The translations under genes were made by a program, and so were the position numbers. The notes beneath the pieces were generated by a model. The model was not told the DNA's origin, ran no database searches, and worked only from the letters and a program-made list of their open reading frames with translations. From Verrucomicrobiota bacterium (GTDB lineage: Bacteria; Verrucomicrobiota; Verrucomicrobiia; Limisphaerales; UBA11358): a DNA stretch of 37,084 nucleotides. This document shows positions 14,382 to 23,292 of the stretch, piece after piece; position 1 is the first letter of the stretch, and each line of letters starts with the position of its first letter. The stretch is taken from the NCBI GenBank assembly GCA_021324235.1, contig JAJPJM010000043.1, positions 1 to 37,084 of the forward strand, written 5' to 3'.

Positions 14382-16543
14382 TCCTTGGTAGCGCGGTTGA
14401 GCGCGTTCAGCACAATGCCAGGCGTCAAAAGTGCCGGCAACACAATCGGTTGCGCATCAATCGCTTTTGGGTAGACCAAAACCAGCGGCACGCCGGCGCG
14501 GCTGTAACGATTCAGTTCTGTCGTGATGCTGTCGGGAAAATGGGTGTAATCGCCGACCAGGGTCACCGCGTTGATTTCCTTCAATTTTTGACGGACTGAG
14601 GGGACGTCGATGGCGATTTTTTTGTTCACCTGGCAGGTCAGGCACCAGTTGGCGGTGAAATCCACGAGCACCGGACGGCCTTCATTTTGCGCTTTGGTAA
14701 CGGCTGCCGGACTCCACGGCCGCCAATCGATGCCGTCCGGCGATTCCGACAATGAACCCGCGGTCGCAATGGGCGGCGGCTCGCGCCAATGCAACTGATT
14801 TTCCAGCGCGAAGGCGTAACCGCCGATCGACAGAATCAACACAATGACGAGGGCAACACCTTTACCGGTGCGGCCGCGTTGAACGAACTCACCAAAAATC
14901 CACGCGGCAAACGCCATCATGATGAGGAAAACGCCCAGCCACAGGACATTCGTGCCGTAATCGTCAGCTGCAAGGTTGAACAGCCACACGGCCGTCAACA
15001 ACATCGGGAAACCCATCGCGATTTTGAATTTCTCCATCCATGCGCCCGGCTTGGGCAGGAATTTCAGCCATGTCGGATTCCAGCTCAGCACGACGTAAGG
15101 CGCGGCGAGACCCAGGCCCACAAACAGGAAGATCAACACAATCAGCGGCGGGCTTTTGGTGAAGGCATAGCCCAGTGCCGGCGCCAGGAACGGCGCGGTG
15201 CACGGCGTGGCCAGGGCTGTCGCCAGCAAGCCGTTGAAGAATGCGCCGGGGGCGCCTGGTTTGGAGGCGAGTTGCCCGGCCGCAGTCAAAGCCTGCCCGC
15301 CGAGGGTGACTTCGAAGACGCCGAACAAATTCAGCGCCACGAGTGTGATGAGCGTGGTGAGCACGACGATGAAGACCGGGCTGCCAAATTGCATTCCCCA
15401 ACCGGCATGGCGACCGGCGGCCTTGACGCCTATGACCACGGCGGCGAGCGCGAGGAACGACCCCAGCACGCCGGCGGCGTAAACCAATCCCAAGGCGCGG
15501 ACGCGACGCGGTTCGTGCTGTGCGTGGTTGATGAAGCCAAGGATTTTTAACGCGATGACCGGCAGCACGCACGGCATGACGTTGAGAATCAACCCGCCAA
15601 TGAAGGCGTAGAGCAGGATTCGCCAGAGCGGTTGCGGCGGCAGAACCGGCATTCTGCCGGTTGCAGCAGGCAAATTGTCCATGCGATCCGGTGATGAAAT
15701 TAACTCACCGGCAGGCGCCTGATCGCCGACCGTCACCCGGACATTGAATCCTTCACGTTGGCCGCCGATCTCCATGACGATGACGCCGCTGATTTCCTTC
15801 GGCCAGTCGCCGGAAAATTTTTGCACCGGTTTGCGCAGACGGATTTCACCCGCCGCGGCGGGAATATTTTCGGTTGTGGCTTGAACGTCAAAATTATCAT
15901 TGGCGTAGGGGAAAAAGTCGGCTTTGCCATTCTGGCCTGGCGCGGACCATTCGAGGGCCAGCGATCGCATGTCGCCATTGGCTGGTTTTTCCCACCAGGC
16001 ACGAGCCTGCAGACCGTCGCCGGGCTGCGGCACCTTGTTTTTCCACAAATCAATCGCTGCGGCATCGGCGGAATTTGTGGTTTCCCGGCCGATATTAAGC
16101 GTGGCTTCAACATTTGCGCTGCCGGGGACGCACTCTTCCTTGCATTCGAGCCAGGTAACCTTTGCCTTCAAGTCGAACGCAAAGCCGGGTTTGAAATCAG
16201 CGGGGACCTTGAGCGGTATCAGCAGCATGACCTCGCCGTTGTAGCCATAGGTCGTGACTTCGGCGGGTGGGAGTTTCTCCGGCAACGGCCATTGGGTCTC
16301 GCCGGCGTTGACGCCGGGGGGCAATTGCCATTCGATCTTCGTGGCCATGCCGGCTTCGCCCGGATTTTTCCAGTACGTGTGCCAGTCCGGGTCCATTTTC
16401 AGGTCCACGCCGGCCCAGATCGTGTCGCCAGGACGGACTGTGTCGGCGGACAACAGCAACTGTACCCGGGTATGCGCGGCGTGCGCACAATTCCCGGTCA
16501 GGCCGAGAAAAAGAAGAGGCAACAGTTTCCAAAAAGCTCGCAC
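14378..16543 (-). CDS. dsbD: Thiol:disulfide interchange protein DsbD
   Basis: 721 residues. DsbD carries electrons from cytoplasmic thioredoxin across the inner membrane to periplasmic thiol proteins. A signal peptide is followed by an N-terminal DsbD-alpha/DsbC-like domain (about 20-280; DPDWHTYWKNPGEAG, WLECKEECVPG). The membrane part has about eight helices with the redox Cys pair in NVMPCVLPVIALK and ATPCTAPFLAPALGY. A C-terminal thioredoxin domain has the active site NWCLTC at about residues 632-637. All three modules are complete. The downstream thioredoxin-fold gene is a plausible partner. Confidence 0.95.
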   Translation of the reverse strand: MRAFWKLLPLLFLGLTGNCAHAAHTRVQLLLSADTVRPGDTIWAGVDLKMDPDWHTYWKNPGEAGMATKIEWQLPPGVNAGETQWPLPEKLPPAEVTTYGYNGEVMLLIPLKVPADFKPGFAFDLKAKVTWLECKEECVPGSANVEATLNIGRETTNSADAAAIDLWKNKVPQPGDGLQARAWWEKPANGDMRSLALEWSAPGQNGKADFFPYANDNFDVQATTENIPAAAGEIRLRKPVQKFSGDWPKEISGVIVMEIGGQREGFNVRVTVGDQAPAGELISSPDRMDNLPAATGRMPVLPPQPLWRILLYAFIGGLILNVMPCVLPVIALKILGFINHAQHEPRRVRALGLVYAAGVLGSFLALAAVVIGVKAAGRHAGWGMQFGSPVFIVVLTTLITLVALNLFGVFEVTLGGQALTAAGQLASKPGAPGAFFNGLLATALATPCTAPFLAPALGYAFTKSPPLIVLIFLFVGLGLAAPYVVLSWNPTWLKFLPKPGAWMEKFKIAMGFPMLLTAVWLFNLAADDYGTNVLWLGVFLIMMAFAAWIFGEFVQRGRTGKGVALVIVLILSIGGYAFALENQLHWREPPPIATAGSLSESPDGIDWRPWSPAAVTKAQNEGRPVLVDFTANWCLTCQVNKKIAIDVPSVRQKLKEINAVTLVGDYTHFPDSITTELNRYSRAGVPLVLVYPKAIDAQPIVLPALLTPGIVLNALNRATKE

Positions 16544-16642
16544 ACTGTTATAGATGCCTGAAACGGGGGAAAATTAGAATATTTTTCATGCTTTATCCCG
16601 GATTGAAAGTTTCATCCAATAAAATAGCCTCGATGCACGCCG

Positions 16643-17779
16643 ATGCAGACTGGACTCAGCCCCATCTACCAGTGGTTGCGCGCGGGTGACGAAATCTTCC
16701 CTGCGATGCTCGCGGCCATTGACGCGGCCTCCCGATCGGTCTGCCTGGAAATCTATACTTTTGAGGAATGTCCGCTGGGGCGTCAGTTTCGCGAGGCGTT
16801 GATGCGCGCCCGCGGCCGCGGCGCGCGGGTGCGGGTGCTGGTGGACTCGGTCGGCTCAATTTTGTTGTCCAACCGGTTTTGGGAGCCGTTGCGGCAGGCG
16901 GGTGGCGAAATCCGCTGGTTCAATCCCATCGCCTTGAAACGCATGACCATCCGGAATCATCGCAAGCTGCTCGTATGCGATGAACAGGTGGCGTTTGTTG
17001 GTGGCTTCAACATCTCGCCGGAATATCAGGGCGACGGTGTGAATGACGGTTGGTGCGACGTCGGGTTGAAAATTGAAGGACCGTTGGCCGCGCGGCTGGC
17101 GTCGTCCTTTGACGACATGTTGGTGCGCGCCGAATTCCAGCACCGGCTTTTCATGCGCTGGCGCAGATCCAGTGCCCGGCGGGCGCTGGCGCTGCCGCCG
17201 GAACAGATTCTGTTCAGCGGGCCGGGCCGTGGCCAAAGTCCTTTCAAACGCGCCTTGCGACAGGATTTGGCAATCGCAAAAAACGTGCAGCTTGTGGTCG
17301 CCTATTTTCTGCCGTCGTGGCAATTGCGCCACGACTTGATGCGCGTGGTCCGGCGCGGCGGGCGGGTGCAATTGATTCTGGCCGGCCGATCGGACGTGCC
17401 GCTTTCCAAACTGGCGGCCCAAAGCCTGTACCGGCGATTGTTGCGGGCCGGCGTGGAGATTTACGAATATCAGCCGCAAATTCTGCACGCGAAGCTGTTC
17501 ATCGTGGATGACGCGGTTTACACCGGATCCAGCAATCTCGACACGCGCAGTTTACAAATCAATTACGAACTGATGATTCGTTTTGCCGATCAAAAAATCG
17601 CGGAGCCGGCGCGCGGGATTTTTGCGGACACCCTCAAACATTGCCGGCGCGTAACGCGGGAGGAATGGCGCCAATCGCGCACGTTCTGGCAGAGACTGAA
17701 ACAACGCTGGGCGTATTTTCTGTTGAACCGGGTTGATCCCTACGTGGCGCGACGGCAATGGCGCCGGCTGCCGGATTGA
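16643..17779 (+). CDS. Phospholipase D-family cardiolipin synthase (ClsB-like)
   Basis: 378 residues. Two HKD motifs are present: NHRKLLVCD (His106, Lys108), with the following GG of FVGGFN, and LHAKLFIVDD (His282, Lys284), with GSSNLDTRS. There is no N-terminal membrane segment, as in E. coli ClsB rather than ClsA. Such enzymes join phosphatidylglycerol or phosphatidylethanolamine to make cardiolipin at the inner membrane. The basic C-terminus (RRVTREEWRQSRTFWQRLKQRW) fits membrane binding. The stop overlaps a possible start of the next gene (TGATG). A second, different synthase is at 28978-30420. Confidence 0.9.
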   Translation: MQTGLSPIYQWLRAGDEIFPAMLAAIDAASRSVCLEIYTFEECPLGRQFREALMRARGRGARVRVLVDSVGSILLSNRFWEPLRQAGGEIRWFNPIALKRMTIRNHRKLLVCDEQVAFVGGFNISPEYQGDGVNDGWCDVGLKIEGPLAARLASSFDDMLVRAEFQHRLFMRWRRSSARRALALPPEQILFSGPGRGQSPFKRALRQDLAIAKNVQLVVAYFLPSWQLRHDLMRVVRRGGRVQLILAGRSDVPLSKLAAQSLYRRLLRAGVEIYEYQPQILHAKLFIVDDAVYTGSSNLDTRSLQINYELMIRFADQKIAEPARGIFADTLKHCRRVTREEWRQSRTFWQRLKQRWAYFLLNRVDPYVARRQWRRLPD

Positions 17780-17787
17780 TGGGCGCC

Positions 17788-18231
17788 ATGCGATTGTGGA
17801 CCTTACATCCGGAATATCTGGACGCCCGGGGGCTGGTCGCGCTCTGGCGCGAGGCGTTGCTGGCGCAAAAGGTTTTGCGCGGCGCGACCCGCGGTTACCA
17901 GCATCATCCGCAACTTGTCCGCTTCGCCAAAACGAAACATCCGCCTGCGGCCCTGGCGGCCTACTTGAAAGCCGTCCACCTGGAAGCCGTGCGGCGCGGT
18001 TACAAATTCGACGCCTCGAAAATCGGCCGGTCCCGTTTTCGTGGAAAACTGGAGGAAACGCGCGGGCAATTGCTCTATGAATGGCGACACTTGAAACGAA
18101 AGCTGAAACGGCGCGACCCCCAGCGGCTTCGCGAACTGTCCGCGGTAAAGATTCCTGCGCCGCATCCCCTGTTTCGGATTGTGCCCGGTGCCATTCGGTC
18201 CTGGGAAAAAATTATCCCGGCGGAAAAATAA
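17788..18231 (+). CDS. Pyrimidine dimer DNA glycosylase / endonuclease V family
   Basis: 147 residues from the ATG at 17788, where the conserved start MRLWTLHPEYLDARGLVALWREALLAQKVL begins; an ATG at 17779 would add MGA. The pattern RGYQHHPQLVRF and the length fit the bacterial pyrimidine-dimer glycosylase family related to T4 endonuclease V, which cuts at UV-induced cyclobutane dimers. The exact catalytic amine cannot be fixed by eye. The stretch LRELSAVKIPAPHPLFRIVPGAIRSWEK closes the protein. It follows the ClsB-like gene directly, so the two are probably cotranscribed, though no shared role is evident. Confidence 0.82.
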   Translation: MRLWTLHPEYLDARGLVALWREALLAQKVLRGATRGYQHHPQLVRFAKTKHPPAALAAYLKAVHLEAVRRGYKFDASKIGRSRFRGKLEETRGQLLYEWRHLKRKLKRRDPQRLRELSAVKIPAPHPLFRIVPGAIRSWEKIIPAEK

Positions 18232-18282
18232 ATGTCGCACCGGGGAATTTGCCGATTGGCGGTTTTGCGCTAACTTAGCAGA

Positions 18283-18816
18283 ATGGAGTGGCTTAATATT
18301 CTCGCCGGGCTGGCCGTGCTGTTTTTCGGCCGCCGGCTGTTTTGGCTGTTCGTGGGGTGCGTTGGCTTCATTGCCGGTTTTGAAATCGCCGGCGCCGCGT
18401 TGCAGGGACAGTCGGAATGGCTGATTCTGGCCATCGCCCTGGGGGCGGGCGTGCTCGGCGCCATCGCCTCCATTTTTTTGCAACGCGTCTTCGTCGTCGT
18501 TGCCGGGTTTTTCGCCGGCGGATACTGCCTGTCCACGCTGGCACCGGCCGCGCTGCATGTGAATGGTGAAACCGCCCTGTGGGTTACGTTTGCCGTGGGG
18601 GGGCTGCTCGGCGCCATTTTATCCGTCGCCTTGTTGGATCCGGCGTTGATTGTTCTGTCTTCGCTCGCGGGTGCGACCGCGGTTTCCCAAAATATCCCGC
18701 TGGAACCATCGACCCGAACGCTGATGTTCGTCGTGTTGCTCGTTTTGGGAATCGTTGTCCAGACGGGACAATACGCGCGGGAAACCAAACCGCAACGTTC
18801 GCAAGCGGCGAAATGA
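18283..18816 (+). CDS. Polytopic membrane protein, DUF4203/TMEM198-like
   Basis: 177 residues with five or six hydrophobic segments, rich in Gly and Ala (LNILAGLAVLFFGRRLFWLFVGCVGFIAGF, LILAIALGAGVLGAIASIFL, VFVVVAGFFAGGYCL, LWVTFAVGGLLGAILSVAL, TLMFVVLLVLGIVVQTGQYA). The repeated 'GxRLFWLFVGxxGFxxG' pattern fits the DUF4203 group. A short basic tail ends the protein. Function unknown. It is convergent with uvrD, with six bases between the stops. Confidence 0.72.
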   Translation: MEWLNILAGLAVLFFGRRLFWLFVGCVGFIAGFEIAGAALQGQSEWLILAIALGAGVLGAIASIFLQRVFVVVAGFFAGGYCLSTLAPAALHVNGETALWVTFAVGGLLGAILSVALLDPALIVLSSLAGATAVSQNIPLEPSTRTLMFVVLLVLGIVVQTGQYARETKPQRSQAAK

Positions 18817-18822
18817 GGCATT

Positions 18823-20895
18823 TCAGTAGCGCGCCCGCAAATTCCATTCGTTCAACAGGTCGCGTGGAATTTCCGACAAAAACCGCGAGGGATGTTGCAT
18901 CGCATCGCCACCGGAGCTCCCAAAGCTGGCGCGGATCAGCGGATAAATCAGGTACAATTCGTTGCGCGCGCGGGTGATGGCGACGTAAAACAGCCGGCGT
19001 TCCTCTTCCTCGCCTTCGTCGGCATTGAGCGTGCGTTCGGACGGAAACAATCCGTCGCAGAGCATGATGACGAACACGGCATCGAACTCCAGACCCTTGG
19101 CCTGGTGAATGGTTGATAGCCGGAGTTGCTCGGTGTCACGGTCGCCGGTCTTGTCGTCCTCGGCCTCAACGTTGGTGAGCAACGCGAGCTGGGTCAGGAA
19201 ATCCTCGACCGAGTTGAACTGGTAGGCGAAGACGGCCAGCTGTTCCAAATCCTCCAGGCGCAGGCGGTAATTGGCGTAGGTTTCCTGGAGATAATCGTCA
19301 TAGCCCGCGTCAATCACCAGTCGCAGCATCTTCGCGGCACTCTGGCGGACGGTGGCGGCTTCCAGCTGGGAAATGGTCGCGACGAATTGCGCCCAGGCGG
19401 TGGCGGCCTTGGCCGGAATGGATTTGGCGCAGGATTGCAGGGCGATGGCGAGGGTTTGGCGTCCGGCGTCGGGGGTCTGGGGTTGCGAATTGGATGCGAC
19501 TTGTGGTTCGTTCCCCGGAACCAGGACGCGAGAACCCAGACCCTCCATATACTTCTTCCAAATTTTGTCCGCGCCCTTGGCGGCGATGCCGGGCAACAAC
19601 TGCGCGAGCCGTTTGAAGGCGATTTCATCCTGCGTATTCACGACGAGTTTCAAATAGGCCGTGGCGTCCTTGATGTGGGCCTGTTCGAAGAACCGGATGC
19701 CGCTGGTGATGGAGAAGGGGATGTTGCGCTTGGTGAGTTCGAGTTGCAATTCGAGCGCGTGAAAGTGCGAGCGGTACAGCACAGCCACCTGGTTCAGGTT
19801 CACACCTTCCTCGCGCAGTTCGAGCGCGCGCTGGGCGATGAAGGCCGATTGCTGCATCGCGTCGGTGCAGGCGACCAGCGCCGGTTTCAGGCCGGATTTG
19901 CGCGCGGGAGTGAGCTGTTTGGTGAACTGGTTCCGGTTGGGGGCAATCGCGGCGTTGGCAACCTTCAGGATTTCCGGCGTGCTGCGGTAGTTGGTTTCGA
20001 TCTTGAAAACCTTCGCCCCGGGATAACGTTTGGGGAATTCCAGGATGTTGGCGAAATTCGCGCCGCGCCAGGCATAGATGCTCTGCGCATCGTCGCCGAC
20101 GACAGTGACGTTGTGATGCCGCGCGGCGAGCAGATCAATCAGGTCGCTCTGGAGCTTGTTCGTGTCCTGGTATTCATCCACGAGAATGAACTGGAAGCGG
20201 CGCTGGTAATGTTCGCGCACCTCGGTGTGCTCCTGCAACAACTTGAGCCAGAGCGCAAGCAGGTCGTCGAAGTCCATCGCGTTGGTGGCGCGCTTGCGTT
20301 TGATGTAGCGCTGCGCCAGGTCCGCAATCGGCGCGGCGAATTGCGAAAAATAATCGTATTGCGACTCAAGAATGTCGTCCGTCGTCTTGTGGGTGTTGAC
20401 GGCGAGCGAAAAGATTTCATTGAGCACCTCCGGTTTCGGGAAATGAGTGCCTTTGGTCTCAATCCCCGCGTCGGCAATGTTGGCTTTGATCAAATCCTTC
20501 GCGTCGTCGCGGTCCAGGATCGTGAAATCACGGCGATAACCGAGCAGGTCGGCGTGCGAGCGCAGAATCCGGGCGCCGATGGAATGGAACGTGCCGCCCC
20601 AAAGCTCGCGCAATTCATGGCCGAGCAAATCCGCGACGCGGCGCATCATTTCGCCGGCGGCCTTGTTGGTGAAGGTCAGCAGCAGGATGCGGTCGGCGGG
20701 GATGCCCTGTTCGAGCAGATAGGCGACGCGGTAGGTGAGCGTGCGGGTCTTACCCGAGCCGGCGCCGGCGATGACAAGCGCGGGGCCGGGCGGTGCGGTG
20801 ACGGCGGCAAGCTGCTGCTCGTTCAACTCGCGCGCGTAATCAATCTGCAAATGAACGGCGGAATGGAACGGTTCCAAAACGTACTCATGCGACAT
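18823..20895 (-). CDS. uvrD: UvrD/PcrA/Rep-family ATP-dependent DNA helicase
   Basis: 690 residues from the ATG at 20895; upstream frame without homology reaches 21057. Superfamily 1A motifs are in order: Walker A GAGSGKT (44-50), LLLTFTNKAAGEM, DEYQDTN (Walker B), GDDAQSIYAWRGAN, FKIETNYRST, LSTIHQAKGLEFDAVF and VAITRARNELYL. It unwinds DNA 3'-5' in repair or replication restart; sequence alone does not separate UvrD, PcrA and Rep. Residues about 450-480 (GLGSRVLVPG...QPQTPDAG) are encoded by the repeat shared with metG, in the variable 2B region. Confidence 0.94.
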   Translation of the reverse strand: MSHEYVLEPFHSAVHLQIDYARELNEQQLAAVTAPPGPALVIAGAGSGKTRTLTYRVAYLLEQGIPADRILLLTFTNKAAGEMMRRVADLLGHELRELWGGTFHSIGARILRSHADLLGYRRDFTILDRDDAKDLIKANIADAGIETKGTHFPKPEVLNEIFSLAVNTHKTTDDILESQYDYFSQFAAPIADLAQRYIKRKRATNAMDFDDLLALWLKLLQEHTEVREHYQRRFQFILVDEYQDTNKLQSDLIDLLAARHHNVTVVGDDAQSIYAWRGANFANILEFPKRYPGAKVFKIETNYRSTPEILKVANAAIAPNRNQFTKQLTPARKSGLKPALVACTDAMQQSAFIAQRALELREEGVNLNQVAVLYRSHFHALELQLELTKRNIPFSITSGIRFFEQAHIKDATAYLKLVVNTQDEIAFKRLAQLLPGIAAKGADKIWKKYMEGLGSRVLVPGNEPQVASNSQPQTPDAGRQTLAIALQSCAKSIPAKAATAWAQFVATISQLEAATVRQSAAKMLRLVIDAGYDDYLQETYANYRLRLEDLEQLAVFAYQFNSVEDFLTQLALLTNVEAEDDKTGDRDTEQLRLSTIHQAKGLEFDAVFVIMLCDGLFPSERTLNADEGEEEERRLFYVAITRARNELYLIYPLIRASFGSSGGDAMQHPSRFLSEIPRDLLNEWNLRARY
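19456..19546. repeat. Repeat inserted in frame within uvrD, shared with metG
   Basis: On the uvrD coding strand this encodes GLGSRVLVPGNEPQ and later QPQTPDAGRQTLA. Its partner is the insert at 2735-2824 in metG. At the DNA level both contain GTCTGGGGTT, a CCGGGAACCA or CCGGAACCA core and AACC(A)AGACCC near the other end. The gene is otherwise intact. Confidence 0.75.
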
Positions 20896-21116
20896 GGCGC
20901 GGAATTGAAATCGCAAATGGCTGCCGGCAAAAGAAAAATCGTGCGGGAAAAACTTTAACCGCGAAATGCGCAAAATACCCGAACGATAGGGCGCGGCATT
21001 CCGTGCGCCGTTTTGGTGTTCAATGTGCGGCGGATTGGGAACGGCCCGTCCCTCCAAATCAGCAAGCCTGTGTGGCTGTGGTCAGGCTCTAGTTTAGCTG
21101 GATTTCTTGTGTCAAA

Positions 21117-21145
21117 TTGACAAATAAGTTTAAATGATTTATAAT
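21117..21145 (+). promoter_or_regulatory. Consensus sigma70 promoter, leaderless spacing
   Basis: TTGACA (21117-21122), a 17-base spacer and TATAAT (21140-21145) match the vegetative consensus at all 12 positions. The usual start of transcription, seven bases after the -10 box, falls on 21152, the A of the ATG that opens the secreted protein. The message would then have no 5' leader. Confidence 0.8.
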
Positions 21146-21151
21146 CACTGA

Positions 21152-22876
21152 ATGGCAAAAGGGGGGTCTGAATTCATCCTGATTACAACGTTCTGCTCTC
21201 TGATGTTTATTCCATCGGTTGAAGCGCAAACGAATCCATCGTTGCAAATCAGCAGCACTGGCGGTAGTGCTGTGGTGTCGTGGCCGGCAACCAACGCGGG
21301 TCTGACCTTCTATTTGCAGTCCGCAACGACTTTGCCGTCACCGAAGACGCCCAACCCCTGGGTTGATTCAACGGTGCCTACGACCTTGGTGGGGAACCGA
21401 AGCACGGCCACCTTGCCAATGACGAATACCCAACAGTTCTTCCGGCTGAAACTGCCGCTTTTCGCTTTTGGTTTGGGGACTCCGGTCTTTCAATTCGCCG
21501 TGTTTTACAACTTCGATTTGGAGATCAATTCCGGCCAGCCAATGACGGTTAATGGCAACGTATTTTGCAACGGAAATATTTGGGCGTCGCCGGCCGCCCC
21601 CCTGACTTTCCAAAGCAATGTCTGGTGCACCGGGCTGTTCCGAAGGATGCCCAGTCCCGGCGATCCATTTCCTCCCGGCGGTGGGTCGGTGATATTTAAT
21701 GCAGGCCTGACGACGAATGTTCCTGCCGAGACCGGGATGGGAATTTATGCTCCGCTCTACATGGTAATTTATCCCATCAACAATCCCACCAACCTGGGCG
21801 GGGCGATGCTGGATCCGCCGCCATCCGGTGAGAACCCCAATTCGACAGCCGGTCAGGAACGGTTTTATAACTTTGCCGATCTGATTGTTTCCAACTCATC
21901 CAACGGCGTTATCACCGCTTTTTTTCAGGATTCGAACAATGTCAGCCGACTGATGACAATTCCTTATGATTCGCAGGCGATTACAGGGAGCACGGAAACG
22001 AATTACTCTACGGATTACCAAACAAATATTATCTTTATCAACAGGCCGCCGCCGGGACACTACGTCACAAATATTATTGCCACTACGGTAACCAACATCG
22101 TCACGACCGACACCACGAATTACGTCTATTCGTTCGCCACCGAAGCCACGTTCTACGATTACCGCGAAGGAAAAACCGTTCAAGCAGTGCAGATTGATGT
22201 GGGGAATCTGGTTGCCTGGATGACCAATGATGCTCCCAACGGAGGAATTTTGTATAATTTTCAAAATTGGAACGACAAGGGTCATGGAATTGACAGCGTC
22301 CATGTTTACACCGATGCACCGTTGACCGGCACACAGCTTCCGGCGGTGCGGCTCGTTGATGGGCAACAATTGCCGCCGTCCGGACTGACCATCGCCACAC
22401 CGATGCCGCTGTATGTCTTGGGCAACTACAACGTCCAAACCCCGGAGGGTACTTCCATTGGTACCAACAACACCGTTTATACCTATCCGGCTGCGTTCAT
22501 GGCCGATGCCGTTACTGTTCTTTCGGGCAATTGGAGTGACACTTACAATGGCAGCACGGCTTTGGTGCAGCGTCCCGCCGTGGATGCGACCGTCAATGCG
22601 GCCATACTTCAGGGCATTGTTCCCTCCGCCGTTGTTGGCGGTAACCAGTATTATAGTGGCGGTGCGGAAAATTTTCTCCGGCTCCTGGAGGACTGGAGCA
22701 CCAATACGCTCGTGTACAACGGCTCCATGGTCGCCATGTTCGATTGCCGGTATGCGACGAATTATTGGCAGTCGCCCGGCAACTACTACAATGAGCCAGC
22801 CTGGCAGCGGAGTTTTGATACGAATTTCTTGAACCCGGGCAGGTTGCCGCCGGGAACGCCGAATGTTGTGCCGTGA
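21152..22876 (+). CDS. Large secreted protein of unknown function
   Basis: 574 residues. The N-terminus MAKGGSEFILITTFCSLMFIPSVEAQ is a Sec signal peptide, cleaved probably after VEA. The next ~90 residues (LQISSTGGSAVVSWPATNAGLTFYLQSATTL...PNPWVDS...QQFFRLKL) are a beta-sandwich-like stretch common at the ends of Verrucomicrobia secreted proteins. The remainder is rich in Asn, Thr, Tyr and Gly, with TNxxTxxTNxxTTDTTNY-type runs and no catalytic motif. It looks like an extracellular or cell-surface protein, perhaps structural. A perfect sigma70 promoter lies directly upstream, implying strong and possibly leaderless expression. Confidence 0.78.
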   Translation: MAKGGSEFILITTFCSLMFIPSVEAQTNPSLQISSTGGSAVVSWPATNAGLTFYLQSATTLPSPKTPNPWVDSTVPTTLVGNRSTATLPMTNTQQFFRLKLPLFAFGLGTPVFQFAVFYNFDLEINSGQPMTVNGNVFCNGNIWASPAAPLTFQSNVWCTGLFRRMPSPGDPFPPGGGSVIFNAGLTTNVPAETGMGIYAPLYMVIYPINNPTNLGGAMLDPPPSGENPNSTAGQERFYNFADLIVSNSSNGVITAFFQDSNNVSRLMTIPYDSQAITGSTETNYSTDYQTNIIFINRPPPGHYVTNIIATTVTNIVTTDTTNYVYSFATEATFYDYREGKTVQAVQIDVGNLVAWMTNDAPNGGILYNFQNWNDKGHGIDSVHVYTDAPLTGTQLPAVRLVDGQQLPPSGLTIATPMPLYVLGNYNVQTPEGTSIGTNNTVYTYPAAFMADAVTVLSGNWSDTYNGSTALVQRPAVDATVNAAILQGIVPSAVVGGNQYYSGGAENFLRLLEDWSTNTLVYNGSMVAMFDCRYATNYWQSPGNYYNEPAWQRSFDTNFLNPGRLPPGTPNVVP

Positions 22877-22957
22877 TTCGCGGGCTATTTCAGGTTGTTC
22901 GCGTCTGTTTTCCCTTGTGATGCCCCTCCCGAACGGAGCTTGAATCATTTCCAAATT

Positions 22958-22979
22958 GCCGGATTACAAAGATGCCGGC
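22958..22979. repeat. Single GCCGG hairpin in the gap before DUF2905
   Basis: GCCGG (22958-22962) and CCGGC (22975-22979) form a short hairpin with an imperfect AT extension inside the loop, followed by CCTACGGGC. It looks like one unit of a REP-type element and may end the transcript of the secreted protein. Nothing else is recognised between 22877 and 23074 apart from a CCTTCGCGTCCTTCGCCCG phrase. Confidence 0.4.
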
Positions 22980-23074
22980 CCTACGGGCTTCTCCGATTGA
23001 ATTCGCGTTAATTCGTGAAATTTACGTCAAAAAATCCTTCGTTGCCTTCGCGTCCTTCGCCCGTCATTTTGGAG

Positions 23075-23290
23075 ATGGTGAATGAACTGGGCAAATTTCT
23101 GGTGGTGGCCGGCCTGCTCGTGGCGGCGGTAGGCGCGTTATTGTGGTCGGGTTTCGGCAAAGGCTGGTTCGGGCGTCTGCCCGGCGATGTGAATTATTCC
23201 AAGGGCAATTTCAGTTTTCATTTTCCCATCGTCACCTGCCTGATCTTGAGCGTAATCCTGACGCTGCTGCTGTGGCTGTTCCGGAAATGA
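23075..23290 (+). CDS. DUF2905 family small membrane protein
   Basis: 71 residues from the ATG at 23075, with a GGAG directly before it; the frame extends up to 23015 through repeat-like text. Two hydrophobic helices (GKFLVVAGLLVAAVGALLWSGF and FPIVTCLILSVILTLLLWLF) flank a short loop with the signature GRLPGDVNYSKGNFSFHFPI, which identifies DUF2905. It is a small integral membrane protein of unknown function. Confidence 0.85.
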   Translation: MVNELGKFLVVAGLLVAAVGALLWSGFGKGWFGRLPGDVNYSKGNFSFHFPIVTCLILSVILTLLLWLFRK

Positions 23291-23292
23291 TG

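Noticed and set aside
19126-20958. Long open frame (610 codons) on the plus strand
   Set aside because: It is the antisense shadow of uvrD, whose helicase motifs are unmistakable; the shadow shows no recognisable domain.
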